From the NCBI RefSeq assembly GCF_001653235.2, contig NC_035792.1, positions 310,001 through 374,000 of the forward strand: a stretch of DNA of 64,000 bases, in the 5' to 3' direction. The notes beneath the pieces are model-generated. The model saw only the letters and a list, made by a program, of their open reading frames with translations, was not told where the DNA came from and did no database searches. The position numbers and the translations under genes are program-made. The first letter of the stretch is position 1. Each line of letters begins with the position of its first letter. Positions 11,706-23,053 of the stretch are shown piece by piece. The stretch is from Pochonia chlamydosporia 170 (taxonomy: Eukaryota; Ascomycota; Sordariomycetes; Hypocreales; Clavicipitaceae).

Positions 11706-12229
11706 ATGCAGAGTCTGCGAGGAATGCATAAAAAGCAACTGTAAGACAGTGTCGGGTTTCATGAGCGACCTGTTTAGAACATGGGGCAGATGGTATTTGT
11801 ATGCAGATATACGAATCAAAATCTAGAACTTGTTTCTGTGCCCTTGACAATTGACAAATAAGCTTTTTGGTGAGCCGCTTACACCGGTGTTTTGTTTCAA
11901 AGACGTCCCTGTTTTTGCTTTCAAAGGCGATGTTCCTGTGGAGAATCAAACTCAGAGGATTGAAACTTGGCACGATATTTACTTTGAGAGGCATGAACGC
12001 TCCTAATGCCACGCTCAATTAGCTATACGATGAGAGTGACGGATACAAAGCCCGATCTATGAACAATGAAAAGATGGCTTCAAACCATGTCGAATAGCGC
12101 TAGGCCGAGATTGACCACAAGAAAGAAAAGTTGCGAATAACACAGTATTACTCCAGAGCACCTAGCATTCGACTCGTATGATGTTTTCCGGTCAAATCAA
12201 AGTTGGCTGCCCCCAGTTTCCCAATACCT
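11706..12229. other. Intergenic between convergent genes
   Basis: This is the 3' flank of the alpha/beta hydrolase and of the F-box gene. It has no credible coding frame, repeat or RNA. Confidence 0.5.
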
Positions 12230-13927
12230 TCAACTTGGAGGTCGCGAGATCTCACGTCGTGCCAATTCCTCTTTTCGCTTCTGCCACAGCGATACGCGAT
12301 CCATCACACGGAAAGGAAGCCCCAATACCCGAATCGCATCCCCGTGACATTTGATCAGGCTCTTCTTCGCCGAAATTGTATAAGTCTGTAGCTCAGGATA
12401 CCCAAACTTGACAGCAACCCGCTCCCATACCTTGGTCACGTCTGGTCTAAGTTCCAGACGCCATGTGCCACGCCAGGTTAGCGACGAGATACCATTTTTC
12501 CTCTGGTATATAAATGCACAAGCTGCTTCCCTGTCGGCATTCCACAATACCATAGCATGGAGTCTTGGCATCCGAAGCGCAGCTCCTCCAGCATCACTCA
12601 GCAGTTGTTTAACACCCCGCTCAGTCACTTCATCCCCGAAAAGCTCAGCCGTTAACACCAATGACTCCAAACTGTACCAAGTCCACACTGGGGGTGCCTC
12701 TCGAAAGAAGTGCTTCGCATCAATCATGTATGCCGCAGAGAGATGGTCCAGGTAGAAGCTTCTCAAGGCAAAGGCTCTGCCTACGCGGGAGGCCCCAGGA
12801 TATTGTGCTGTTGGGCCAGAATAATACCGATCGTATTGCGGTCCTTGGGCAAGGTAGTGATCAGTGTCTTCGAAAACGACTATTCTTTTGACACTAAAGG
12901 GAAGCGTCGCTCCCATTAAACGTTCAACCCCTGTCGTCGCAAACTCAGCATCAGGAACCACACATTGGGCGTCTCAGTTGGTGTTTTGGCCTGATGATAC
13001 TAAGAAGAACCCTCATGCAGTAGACATACCTTCTGTGTACCTCCCTCTGCAATTATGTGGCTTCAATGACCACACCTCAAGTTCTATACTTTCCAGCCGA
13101 GGAAGGCTTCTGAACATGCATTCCAGGTACTCGATTTCACACCAACGGCGGACCTGCCGACGGATGACGAAACCGGTCACTGCCATAACAACAGGAAAAT
13201 CGGTCGAATGACACATGCCAAACTGACTATAGACCCGACGAACCGCAGGCATACTTGGAATCATCTGAAGCCCGTTGACCCAACCATGATACGGGTCATG
13301 TATCGCGGGGATCGTCCCGCGGGCCAGAGACGGAAGCCGGTATCCCTCGTCGTGGTCGCAGTCGAGGATATAGTTCTTGAGAGAGTGCTCCGAGTCACTG
13401 GGCGAGTACACGCTGAGTTCCAACTTGAGGCATTTCACCAGAGACCACCTGCTCAGGATGGTAAAGAGTGTGTGTATTGCGCGCCAAATGATACACCGAG
13501 CCTGTAGCTCCGTTGGCCGAATTTCAGTCTCGTCGCAGGAAGGACACCGATAAGGCGGGAGCTCGATCTTTAGCCAAATGTGCTCGACGAGGAGACTCTG
13601 GCATATGATTCTAGCAAGACCGTCCACAGAGTCTGCAGTTACCTTCAGTCGTCTGAAGTTCTCCTTTGCTATGACGGCTTGAAATTCTTTGCAAGTGGCC
13701 GCAGAGGTAGCCCAGCCGGCATTTTTCTTCTTTGCAATGAATCTCAAGATCTTGTTGCGCATCTCTGGGGGCAGGTAGCCCCATTCGCCTGGTTGGCATG
13801 TGGTTGCAGGTGCAGGCAAGGTTTGGTTCGTCAGGTCGTGATGTTGAGGGACTTGGTCAGAATCCATGGTCGTTGTTTTCTGGCTAGTTTCGCAATCTAT
13901 CCCAGGGGTGATCTGAAAATTCGGCAT
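12230..13927 (-). CDS. F-box-like protein of unknown target
   Basis: Two exons, 13927-13030 and 12972-12230, join through a 57-nt intron (GTATGT...CTGAG) to give 546 residues. Residues about 48-95 read as an F-box: WGYLPPEMRNKILRFIAKK followed by SAATCKEFQAVIAKENFRRL. The rest is a long leucine-rich, repeat-like region without a named motif, as in many fungal F-box proteins, and would be the substrate-recruiting part of an SCF ubiquitin ligase. A CPSCDE pair is visible near residue 130 but forms no full zinc site. MDSDQVPQ at 13867 is a possible alternative start. Confidence 0.8.
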
Positions 13928-14311
13928 GTTGTTGGTAACAGGGGGGGTTCAAATACCTATCGAAAAGAATACTCTTATGCGCTGGTTATTTTTATCATGG
14001 CTCGTTGTCTTTGACAAGTAATGCGTAAAATAAATCCATTGCTCGTACAAGTGTACCAGTCAGATATTCTATGAGCATAGTCTCACAAGAGCTTTGGAAG
14101 TTTGTTGCAGCCGTTAGAACCAAATTCCATTCATTGTTGCGCGTATCTCCTTCCATGTCGGCAGAAGTATACAACAGCCATGCTCAACATGCCACAGTTG
14201 AATGTAAACGGCAAACAGCCACGCCATATCGCTTTCCAATAATATCCGGAACCAATACATACAAGTCATGCTCGCCTAAACCCCGAAAAAAACCCACGCT
14301 TCCTGGACCAA
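13928..14311. other. Intergenic
   Basis: This lies between the 3' end of Cmr1 and the start of the F-box gene, both on the minus strand. It contains the F-box promoter presumably. No other signal was seen. Confidence 0.5.
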
Positions 14312-15904
14312 CTACTGCCACAAGCACAGCTTCCCGCTTCCATTTCCACCAGCAACCCAATCCAGTGTAGGATGAAAGTGCGCCACGGCTGGTACAGCGG
14401 TGATGCCCTCGCCATCAAGCTGCGCCAACTGACTCCCATCAGATGCAAATACATCCACGAAGCGATTCATATTCGCAATAACGAATTTCTGAATCCCATC
14501 GTGCGGTCGTCTCTGCCATTGGGGTTTAAGTATCGTAACCCACCGGCCCGTCTGGTTATTGTGATGAATTTTGTGTTTGGGTTCCATGGCCTTGGAGGAT
14601 ATATCATGCCCTGGTTTCCATGTACTCGCGTCTGTGAAATCGTAAATCTTGACAGTATCATCATAGGATGACGTAGCGACATGTCCTGCCGCACTCCAGG
14701 ATGCATGAGAGACTGAAAGTCGGGACTCGTGCTCCCCTAGTAGGGCAGGGTGGCGAAGGTCTCCTTTGCCAGATATTTTCCTGGTGTCCCATATCTTCAT
14801 TGTCCTGTCGAGAGAGGCGGTAGCAAGCAGATGGGGCTGGAGGGGGTGTAGTGAGAATCCACCAATCTTTTGCTCTGATAATGTCCAGATTTCCTCGCTT
14901 CCGGGGGCGCGAACGTCGTACCGCCCTACACCACCATCTAGGGTTGAGAAATAGAGGATATTGGGTTCGGAGTGTGCCATGTCGAGTGCTGAGATGGGCA
15001 TGTCGGTGTCAATGTCTGACGGGGCGAAGACTTGAATAGACGTGCCCTTTTCAAGATCCATTTTGCGAATGGACGAGTCATAGGAGGACGAGTACACGGT
15101 GTTGGGGTCCGTAGGGGAGAAGGCAAACGATGTGATTGTGCGGGAATGTGTTTTGAAGGCTGATATTTCGGGGTCGGTGGTCGGGTTTTCGTCGTCGTCT
15201 AGCTCGGGAGGTGTTTGGGAGCCGTCGAATACACCCATGTTGCCTTCTTTGTCGCCTGCAAATACGATGGGCTTGTCCTCGGTAGGGTGGAAGCCCAGTG
15301 CATATACACGTTGGGGAGTAATTTTGATGTCTATTCTTGTTAGAAGCGTTGGTAGGCGAGAAAGTGTTTGAAGCATACCATTTGGAAGCCAGTGTTCATA
15401 GAGCTTAAGGCCGCCCATCCGTTGTCGCAAATCCTTTAAACTCTTATCCGTCGTCTCTTTAATATCGTCTTCTGTAAACGTCCTCACGCCAGGCTGCGCG
15501 CCACGCACAATGCCCTTGAGGCTGTCGAATCCAGCACTCCATTTCTTTCCTTCTACTGCAATGTCGCCCAGATTCAAGTCACCTACAACCCGTAACTTCT
15601 TGGCCTTGGCAACCTCTGCTTGGTTCTCGGCTTCGACTTCCAATTTGCGCTTCAGTGTCTCGTTGTCCGCTTCAATGCCCGCCAATCGTGAACTCATGCG
15701 CGTCGGCCGAGCAGATTCGCGTTTCACTGGTTCGCTGCGGCTTTTGCGCTTGGGTGCCGTCGACTTGGCCGGCTTCGGTTTGTCGGGAATAATCTTTTTT
15801 GCGGTCGTGGATATGTCTGTGAGAATTGCTCGATTTGCTGCAATGTTCTCCAGTCTCTTGCGCTCAAAGGCGCTCATTTCGCCAGGTTCCTTCTTGACGG
15901 GCAT
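14312..15904 (-). CDS. CMR1: WD40 DNA damage-binding protein Cmr1
   Basis: The product is 514 residues after removal of one 48-nt intron at 15331-15378 (GTATGC, CTAAC, TAG). The intron has no stop and is a multiple of three, so the frame reads through it; removal restores WLPNDIKITPQRVYALGFHP. The start at 15904 (MPVKKEPGEMSAFERKRLENI) gives the conserved family N-terminus; an ATG at 15964 adds 20 unconserved residues. A basic lysine-rich segment follows (about residues 40-70), then a DDB2-like seven-bladed WD40 propeller with ATASLDRTMKIWD, ATSSYDDTVKIYD and GGNGSGKLCLW blades. Cmr1 binds UV-damaged DNA and acts in nuclear genome maintenance and protein quality control. It shares a bidirectional promoter with the Mtf2 gene. 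Confidence 0.92.
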   Translation of the reverse strand: MPVKKEPGEMSAFERKRLENIAANRAILTDISTTAKKIIPDKPKPAKSTAPKRKSRSEPVKRESARPTRMSSRLAGIEADNETLKRKLEVEAENQAEVAKAKKLRVVGDLNLGDIAVEGKKWSAGFDSLKGIVRGAQPGVRTFTEDDIKETTDKSLKDLRQRMGGLKLYEHWLPNGMLQTLSRLPTLLTRIDIKITPQRVYALGFHPTEDKPIVFAGDKEGNMGVFDGSQTPPELDDDENPTTDPEISAFKTHSRTITSFAFSPTDPNTVYSSSYDSSIRKMDLEKGTSIQVFAPSDIDTDMPISALDMAHSEPNILYFSTLDGGVGRYDVRAPGSEEIWTLSEQKIGGFSLHPLQPHLLATASLDRTMKIWDTRKISGKGDLRHPALLGEHESRLSVSHASWSAAGHVATSSYDDTVKIYDFTDASTWKPGHDISSKAMEPKHKIHHNNQTGRWVTILKPQWQRRPHDGIQKFVIANMNRFVDVFASDGSQLAQLDGEGITAVPAVAHFHPTLDWVAGGNGSGKLCLWQ

Positions 15905-16295
15905 GTTTGCGATGGAATTGTAGCAAGGGTGGGAGCAATGCGTGTGTCTATGATGCAATGACAAAGTATCGATTGAGGGTATTCCAATTGCAATTGACCA
16001 AATTGAGTATCAAACAGGGTTGAGGTTCACCTCAGTTATTGCTCATCCAAAATCGTGAATTTGTCACTCGAGGCACCCATTTCCAGTCTCCAATAAACGC
16101 GCCTTCCATCGCGTCAGCTAAAGTGGTTAACATTTCGGTGGCGCGAAGTCACGCGCTGGCCGTACCTGGCTCAAACCCGCGTCCGATGATTAGCCGGCAG
16201 ATCTTCATGGACCCTTTTCATGGTAAAAATGGCACTTTCAACTTGAGTCTCGCCATCAGTGGGCAACAATGGACTGTTGATTGGCGCTCACCAAC
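15905..16295. promoter_or_regulatory. Bidirectional promoter of Cmr1 and Mtf2 genes
   Basis: The divergent starts at 15904 (minus) and 16296 (plus) leave 391 bp, which must hold both promoters. I see no TATA box I would defend. Confidence 0.55.
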
Positions 16296-17510
16296 ATGTC
16301 ATCAACACTGTTACCGTTCTTGTATCAAACAAGAACTCTCCAGACAGCCATTCGGCTACAACCGATAACAAAGTTCATTCGGTCTGCCCACACAGCCCGA
16401 GGCACCAAGTCCAGGATACGGGACAACTCCATCCCCTTTGAATGGGACCATGACACTCCCTATGAGGAAATGGCAGGTGCGCCTGGCCAGCAGTCAACGA
16501 TAACGCCGTCAGAAGCAGAAGTTTTCAAGGGGATTTTCGACGAAATCGCTCAAGGAAAGATGCCAGCCAGCAAAAAACGTCCCACGCTTCCCGAAGGCGC
16601 GCATCTCCAGAGTGAAACTTCTGATGAGCCAAAGTCTGGAATGGCAAGGTCAATCGTTGAGCAAGCGCGTGTGATGGAGTTTCGAGAGAAATCCCTGCGT
16701 CGGTATCCGGCCTCGTTGAGAAATGCAGCCCAGGTTGCCTTGGGGTTGTTCGAGTTGGAACCGAGTGATTCTGCGGCCAGCCAGATGATGGAGTTGGATG
16801 AGGCTGATCAAGCAAAGTGGGAAGAGCGTGCAAAATACGAGCGCGCGAGGGTTGAGGAACGCGAAAGAGTTGATGCGCTGATGAAGGCGTGCGAGACGGA
16901 TGGCGAATTGTGGAAAGTAATGGAGAAGGAGGTCTTTTCGCTGCCTGCAAAATTGGGAATCACACAGACAAAGAGAGCCACTAACAAGGGCAAAACTGCA
17001 AAGGCTCGAGGAAAAGCTGTGGCCGCGGAACAGGCACAAACGGCTGATGAAGAGAAACGCGTAATGGATGTTCACGGCCCTCTATACCCGCACTTCATCA
17101 ACACAGCCATGGGCCTCTTCGACACTGCGTTTACCCGACCTTCCGACTACGCCTTTCAGATTCTACCTCGGGTCAAAGGACTTGGTCTGCCATCTTATGT
17201 CCTGGGCGTGTCGACACCATTCTACGCTAGACTTGCTCGGATGCACTGGAATCGATACGGCGACGCCAACTCTGCACTCGATGTGCTGCAGGAGATGAAT
17301 TCCACGGGACTATACGCGGATGAAGATGTTCATGAGCTGCTGATTACAATTCGGGATCATCTGCATGGGTGCACCTGGGGCGCGCAGGGACCGTTTGTCA
17401 TGGGAATGATGGAGGCGCCTCCTTATGATGGGATGTTGACACAGCGATTACAGGGGATGGAGAGATATGTCGTGCATTCGATTGAGAAACAGGCAGAGCG
17501 TGCCATGTAG
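16296..17510 (+). CDS. MTF2: Mtf2-like mitochondrial expression factor
   Basis: This is a 404-residue intronless frame starting at the ATG at 16296; upstream in-frame codons lack ATG. The N-terminus (MSSTLLPFLYQTRTLQTAIR...RSAHTARG) is rich in Arg and Ser with no acid, as expected for a mitochondrial presequence. The C-terminal half carries the conserved fungal Mtf2 block: ALMKACETDGELWKVMEKEVF, then PLYPHFINTAMGLFDTAF, YAFQILPRVKGLGLPSYVLG and NALDVL-like sequence. A lysine/alanine-rich linker (about residues 235-255) separates the two parts of that block. In yeast Mtf2/Nam1 couples mitochondrial transcription to mRNA handling and translation; the same matrix role is inferred here. Confidence 0.88.
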   Translation: MSSTLLPFLYQTRTLQTAIRLQPITKFIRSAHTARGTKSRIRDNSIPFEWDHDTPYEEMAGAPGQQSTITPSEAEVFKGIFDEIAQGKMPASKKRPTLPEGAHLQSETSDEPKSGMARSIVEQARVMEFREKSLRRYPASLRNAAQVALGLFELEPSDSAASQMMELDEADQAKWEERAKYERARVEERERVDALMKACETDGELWKVMEKEVFSLPAKLGITQTKRATNKGKTAKARGKAVAAEQAQTADEEKRVMDVHGPLYPHFINTAMGLFDTAFTRPSDYAFQILPRVKGLGLPSYVLGVSTPFYARLARMHWNRYGDANSALDVLQEMNSTGLYADEDVHELLITIRDHLHGCTWGAQGPFVMGMMEAPPYDGMLTQRLQGMERYVVHSIEKQAERAM

Positions 17511-18097
17511 ATGTATGGGAGTGTGGTGGGTGTATTACACTGTACAGTATTGTATTACAGATTCTACTCTGGGTAATAGATGGGCATTTGAGATTAAGTT
17601 GGTGGCATCCGTTTCTGTACAACACGAGTTTTGATCAACCCTGATGCGATGGGCGTTGAGTGAAGATGATAGGAGTACAAATGTCTCTCATTGACCATGG
17701 TGCGTCCAAGGTACAAAGTCGGCTAGGAGATCGACTGCAACGTCAAGCAAGACAAGCCATCGTCAATCTCGGGCTATCGGAGTTCGCATTCCGACCCGCC
17801 CTGCCAGAAACTTAGACATTGTAGAGTACCAAGATATCCGAGATTGTCGTCGTGGAGTCGTGGGGTCGAATTGGTGGAGACAACATTGAATTGTCCGAAG
17901 CATCGGCGACGCTACGGCAAAGTTACGAGGAGGATCGGCGAGTCTATATTGTCGACGGAACGGCCTCTGTCCTCCGCGAGGGGCTAAATCAAATTGTTTA
18001 TACAGTTGTTTAATCTCAAAGTATTGCAGTACTTCAAGGCGTTGTTCGTTGTTTTGGGCGTTGAGTGGTTTCAATACACAACATCATCTCACTCATC
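17511..18097. other. Intergenic
   Basis: This holds the 3' flank of the Mtf2 gene and the promoter of the FAH-family gene. No coding frame or repeat was recognised. Confidence 0.5.
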
Positions 18098-19245
18098 ATG
18101 GAAGCCATTTCGGTGAGCACAGCCAACAACTCAACTCATTACACTCCAAACACTAATACGTTGAAAGCAATGGAGTCGCTTTGTAAGATTCATCTCCGAA
18201 GATGGCAGAGAATTGTGCGGCGAACCAGTTGACAGCACAATTGATGGTAAAGCTGCAAGAATCGAGATGATCTAGGGTAGACAGACACTAACACGTAACA
18301 GTTGGGCTTGCTCTGGCATCTGATGAGACTGTGGCAGTAAGAGTGCTGAACTGCTCATCGCCCTTAGAAAAAGGGTCATTTACGGGTGAGATAGCATCTA
18401 TCAAAAAGGTACGTATTTCATTCCTCCAATCTAAGAAGATGCTGACAAACTTGCCAAGTTATTATCCCCCTTATCACCCGAAGAAGTAGGAACCATTCGC
18501 TGCATTGGACTCAACTTCAAAGACCACGCAGTAAGTCCTCCTCCATCAACAGCTTGAACTCATGACTAACACCATCGTTAGGCTGAACTCAAGGCGCCAA
18601 TCCCATCCATTCCTGAAGTCTTCATGAAGCCTTCCCAGTGCATCAACAACCCTCTCGACCCAGTCTTTCTCCCTTCCTCAGCAGGCAATGCAGTTGACGC
18701 CGAGGTAGAACTAGCAGTTGTCATTGCCAAGGACTGCAAGAATGTTAGTGTAGGCTCTGCGATGGATTATGTCCTTGGATACACGTCTGCCAATGACATT
18801 ACGGCGCGAGATGTCCAAGGCCAGACTTCGCAGTGGGGTTATTGCAAGGGGTACGATGGATTTTGCCCGTTGGGCCCGGTGTTGGTGTCGAAGGAGTTGT
18901 TGCCTGATCCGGGGAATCTAGTGCTGAGGACGGAGTTGGATGGTCAGGTTTTGCAGGATGGTGCAACTGAGCAGATGATTTTTTCTGTGGCGGAGATTAT
19001 ATCCCACTTGTCAAAGGTTAGTTCGTGAATGAGGCGTGGTGATGGACAGAGTTAACTTTTATTAGGACACGACTTTGCCTCGCGGAACCGTCATTCTGAC
19101 TGGCACTCCCTCTGGTATTGGACATAGTTATGTGCCTCCACGGTATCTGAAAGCAGGATCGCAATTGAGGATTCAAATCTCGAATGGGATCGGAACTTTG
19201 GCGAATACGATTGTATCAGAATCCGCAACGCAGGCTCGACTATAA
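18098..19245 (+). CDS. Fumarylacetoacetate hydrolase (FAH) family protein
   Basis: Six exons, 18098-18112, 18168-18246, 18302-18408, 18459-18530, 18582-19016 and 19066-19245, give 295 residues. The first exon is only 15 nt. The family acts on C-C bonds of small oxo-acids (acylpyruvate hydrolase, oxaloacetate decarboxylase or hydratase/isomerase types). Signature residues visible are CIGLNFKDHA, the metal-ligand region DAEVELAVVIAKD, YTSANDITARDVQ, GYDGFCPLGPVLV and the C-terminal ILTGTPSGIG. The N-terminal cap domain (about residues 1-75) matches the FAHD1-like form. It has no targeting signal that I can see, so it is probably cytosolic. The exact substrate cannot be assigned. Confidence 0.9.
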
Positions 19246-19517
19246 ACTGTGCGTCATAACATTTAGAGAGTAGACTTCAATAGAGGCAACATGCAGAATT
19301 GACAACCTGGCAAGACATAAAGAAATTGTTATTAAATGACTGCAAAACGACAGAGGTATCAACTGCACAACCAAGTGCATAATAAAACACCACATCGAAC
19401 TATTATCCCCGGAATAAGTCCCCCCATTCATCCCGCCCACATGCCGGTATCATATTTTGTTCATTACAAGCCTTAAAGACACAGAGATTCAGCTGCACCC
19501 TTCTCTCCCTGCTACTT

Positions 19518-20163
19518 TTAACCAGTCTTGGGAGGGTACTGCATGCCATTGTTGGCCTGGTACTGCTGCTGGACACCCGAGTTAAGGAGCTGCTGCTCGC
19601 GGTGCTCGGCCTCCTTGTCCTGCTGGATCAAGCTGCAGCAGTGGCAGCAGCACGAGGTGAGGATATCCTCGAGGCACGAGCCCTGCAGGTTGTACTTTTC
19701 GCGGATGTTCATGCGCTGCATGGACATGGGGATCCAGTGGAGGCCGAAGCAGCCAGCGCCACAGAAGAGCAGGCACTGCGAAACACATTAGTTTTTGTAC
19801 ATCATGATTTGGTGTAAGTTGGAAACATACAGAAGTGTTGATGGGCTCATATCCTTCCAGGCTGCCATTCTTTCTCACACGGTGGTGAGTCTTGCCAAAG
19901 GTAACGCAGGGCAAGCAGTAGGTGATGAGGCACGTATCAATGGGGTTGAAGCAGTCGAAGAAGCCGGCGAACCAGGACTGCGAACCCTCAGCGGACTTGG
20001 AGTTGACGACCTCGCCGGATCGGGAGAGGACATCGTTGAAGCGGTTCTTCCAGTCGTCGAGATCAGCCTGGTCGATGGGGCCGTTGTTGGCGGGTTGAGC
20101 AGCCGGGGCGGGAGTAGGAGCTGGCTGAGCGGTGACGGGGACGTTTTCCTGAGGAGCGGCCAT
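19518..20163 (-). CDS. PLAC8 family cysteine-rich protein
   Basis: Two exons, 20163-19831 and 19775-19518, give 196 residues. The N-terminal 40 residues are Pro/Ala/Gln-rich. The PLAC8 region has FFDCFNPIDTCLITYCLPCVTFGKTHHRV, then a second hydrophobic segment CLLFCGAGCFGLHWIP, and the cysteine cluster SCCCHCCSLIQQDKEAEHRE, diagnostic of the family. PLAC8 proteins are membrane-associated; plant and fungal relatives affect cell size and heavy-metal tolerance. A Gln-rich tail ends the protein. The long gene-free interval upstream (20164-22270) suggests an extended promoter. Confidence 0.92.
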
Positions 20164-22270
20164 TTTTGAAGAAATGTGAAAGGTGTAAAAGGGTATCGGT
20201 ATTGGGTATCACGAAAGAATGAAACGATGGTAGAAAATGAAGGAAAGAATGAAAGGTATCCCTTGGATTATACGGAGTAGATTTGGGGGTGAAGCAAAAA
20301 GTGGCGTGAACGGGATGTGAGACAGCAGGAAATGGACTTTTATAAGACGACACGGCTATCAGAGGGTGAGGGATGCCGTCTGCCACCAAATCTCAGAAGA
20401 ATGAAATATTCCCCCCCTCAGCCCGAGGTACCAAGTTTTCATTTCAGGACAGGACCAGACGAGACAGCCCAGGCCATCATTGACCGTCACCATTCGTTCG
20501 TCTGGTGAGCCTCGCTACAACGCCAGATTCAGCCTCAGCCCATCTTATCAAGGGGATGCGTAGCCCGCCGCCATGCCCATGGCTCAAAATGGGCTGAGCA
20601 AGTGCCAAACGCCTCTTCGCAAATGCCGGCTTGCTATTTGACCGTCCAGACCCTGGTCTTAGCATGTTAGCAGCAGTGCGTGTGAGAGGACAGCCCATTT
20701 CCGTTGCAGTCAAACTTGCTCGCGATGTTGGCAGGAGGGACTAATAGCGAGCCGGCACATTCTCCGGGGCTTGGCTTGACAGCCTGGCTGGACCATGACA
20801 ACGTGGAAAAGGCACTTGTTGATGGACCTTGGCCCTTCAGCCCCGTCCAAGCACATCCCGGAATCCTTGCCATCCGGCAAGCAGCGAGTGTTCAGGCGAG
20901 TGGAGTCGCTAATATAAACTTCTTTGTACTTAGTCCAGCTCTTGGATGTTGTTCTCGCGTGGCTGGCCAATAACTCGGGATGCTAGGGTTGGAGCTGAGG
21001 AGGGTCCCCAAGCTAACTAGTCATAGCTTGTGGACAGAAGGAGAACCAAAATAGACCAGAAGTGACTGACTGTGTGATAACGGTGATTTGAATCACAGGG
21101 GTTTTCTACACTTTTTTTGTGTCTTGTCGCTGGGGAATGGATCTTGCCCATGACAACGGTGAAAATAGTTTTTGCATGTCGATCTCTGCAGGTAAATGGG
21201 GCATTTGGGTCCATTGGGCTGATGGTATCGTTATGTTTGCATGGAACCTTACCTTCGTGAAAATGTCCGAGAAAGGAAACCACCCAGATGAGAGCTTGAA
21301 GCATTGTCGCAAAGCCGCGGATAGTTCGGACATTGCACAGAGCAGAATACCAACACATTTGACAAACACGGAAGCGACAGCACAGAGCAAGCTCTCGCCA
21401 AGTAGCATGGTAGAAACCAATCCGTCCAAGCGAGTCTCGTCACAAATCATGTGAACGAATAGTGGCACTGGCACCCTCCGTCTCGGGAAGCGAAGCCCAT
21501 TCCACGCAAAGTGGCACCTATGAAGGGACAGAATAAACGCCCCAAACCGCCTTGAGTGAGCCCAAGAACACCATCTCGGGACATGTCTTCTCCAGTTGTC
21601 TTGACAAAGTCTGGCGCCGGTCCAAACGCCAGCTCCACACGCTGAAATTGGTCCCTCTTCAGCCCTGCGGTACGGAGCGCGGAATTGAGACGCTGCCATT
21701 CCTACTTGACCAGAAGAGGACTTGCAGACACGACGGTTGACGCTTTTGCAGAAAATCTGGAGACGCGCAAGGCACAGTGACTGGACAGGTCGGCAAGGGT
21801 TTGTCGTCTGTCCGTTGGTCATGCAGACAGGGGGAGATAACAATAAGGCGTGCAGGGCAGCACGCCCGGTTACTGAGAAACGTGGACTGGACGGAAATTA
21901 AAGGGCTTTAGAAGTCGGAGAGTCTTACGCTTCAGCCGCATTTTGCAGAGATTTTTGTTCTTTTTTTGCGTATTGTTGTCGTGTTTTCCATGCGAGTTTC
22001 CTTGCCCGGTATAAACCCGCGCTTGGACGGACGGCTCCGGATGTGATGGGTTCGTGATGGAGACCAGTTGACGGTTTGTCATGATTCATATTGAGGGTTA
22101 GTGCTGTTTTTCTCGTGTTGAACATGATTTGAGCGAGAATTGCGCCAGTCATCAGCCTGTTATGGTTGGAGCACACACTGCAGTGCCGTTGCTGCAATGT
22201 CTCCAGACGAAGATGACAGAATGTTTTGTCAGAATGAAAGTATTCATGAGACTTCAACTTCACCATTACG
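20164..22270. other. Long intergenic region
   Basis: About 2.1 kb without a supportable gene. The biggest frame (21106-21843, minus, 245 codons) has a Cys/Arg/Trp-rich translation with no domain and overlaps frames on the other strand, so I reject it. It probably contains the PLAC8 promoter. No repeat or RNA was seen. Confidence 0.45.
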
Positions 22271-23053
22271 CTACAGAATCACTAATGGCGTATCCGATGG
22301 CCTTTCCACCGTCCCATCCGCCTCATACGTCGCCCTCTTATACTTCAACGGCATCTGCCCCAACGTCTCCATCGTATTCGCAATAGAAAACACCAACGGC
22401 GGCGACCCATTCACAAGCGTCATTAACCCCGACAGAATCAGCGCGTCAAACGCCCTCATAGGCCGCGACAAGTGCGGCGGCGTCTTCACGTCCTCCACGG
22501 GCCCCAGATCCACGAAATACCACATCCTACTCGACGCGTAGTACAAATTCGCCGGTGACAAGGCGTGTGAAATGACTGGTTTTTCATTCTGCGGTGCCGG
22601 TACATGGGCCTTTTCTACATCAATGGGCACCGGCTGCGGCAGAGGCAGACCCTTAAATCGGCCGAATGCCTCTCTGTAGGCGTTGAATGCGCGAGCGGCA
22701 TGAGCATCTCCCACCGCAGGAGTAGCCCGTCCGACTTCCCAGAGTGTCTTTTCGTTGCCGTCTGCTGTTTTGAGAATCGCCCATGTGTGTCCGACTGGTT
22801 CGCCGGAGGGAAATATCTCGTGGCCTTGGGACGGGTCCGGATCACGGAGGCCGAACCAGATGTCTACTTGGTCGCCTTCGCTCATGCACGCCAGCATGGT
22901 CTGGTAGGTGATTCCGGTCACGGGCTGGGGCGCCTTCATGAGGAATTCGTCGGCGTAGGCTATTGCCGTTGAGCGCTGGAAGAAGATGTGGCCGGCGGCT
23001 TTGAAGATTTCGTCTTTGGCTTCCGCGCCGGGGATGAAGGCCATGCGATCCAT
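22271..23053 (-). CDS. Hypothetical protein, 260 residues
   Basis: This is an intronless frame with protein-like composition: balanced charge, no cysteine clusters and an even hydrophobic pattern. It starts MDRMAFIPGAEAKDEIF; MAFIPG at 23044 is an alternative start. I do not recognise the family. A central part reads MSEGDQVDIWFGLRDPDPSQ followed by PVGHTWAILKTADG and TLWEVGRATP, suggesting a mainly beta domain. The C-terminal 80 residues contain an amphipathic helix-forming stretch (SRPMRAFDALILSGLMTLVNG). No signal peptide. Codon use resembles neighbouring genes, with third-position C/G preference, which supports it as real. Confidence 0.65.
   Translation of the reverse strand: MDRMAFIPGAEAKDEIFKAAGHIFFQRSTAIAYADEFLMKAPQPVTGITYQTMLACMSEGDQVDIWFGLRDPDPSQGHEIFPSGEPVGHTWAILKTADGNEKTLWEVGRATPAVGDAHAARAFNAYREAFGRFKGLPLPQPVPIDVEKAHVPAPQNEKPVISHALSPANLYYASSRMWYFVDLGPVEDVKTPPHLSRPMRAFDALILSGLMTLVNGSPPLVFSIANTMETLGQMPLKYKRATYEADGTVERPSDTPLVIL

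Noticed and set aside
16150..16200. GGCTCAAACCC words that recall a tRNA B box
   Set aside because: No A box or cloverleaf pairing at suitable distance; it is within a bidirectional promoter.
21106..21843. 245-codon minus-strand open frame
   Set aside because: The translation is rich in Cys, Arg and Trp, has no domain and overlaps other frames; it looks like chance in a GC-moderate intergenic region.
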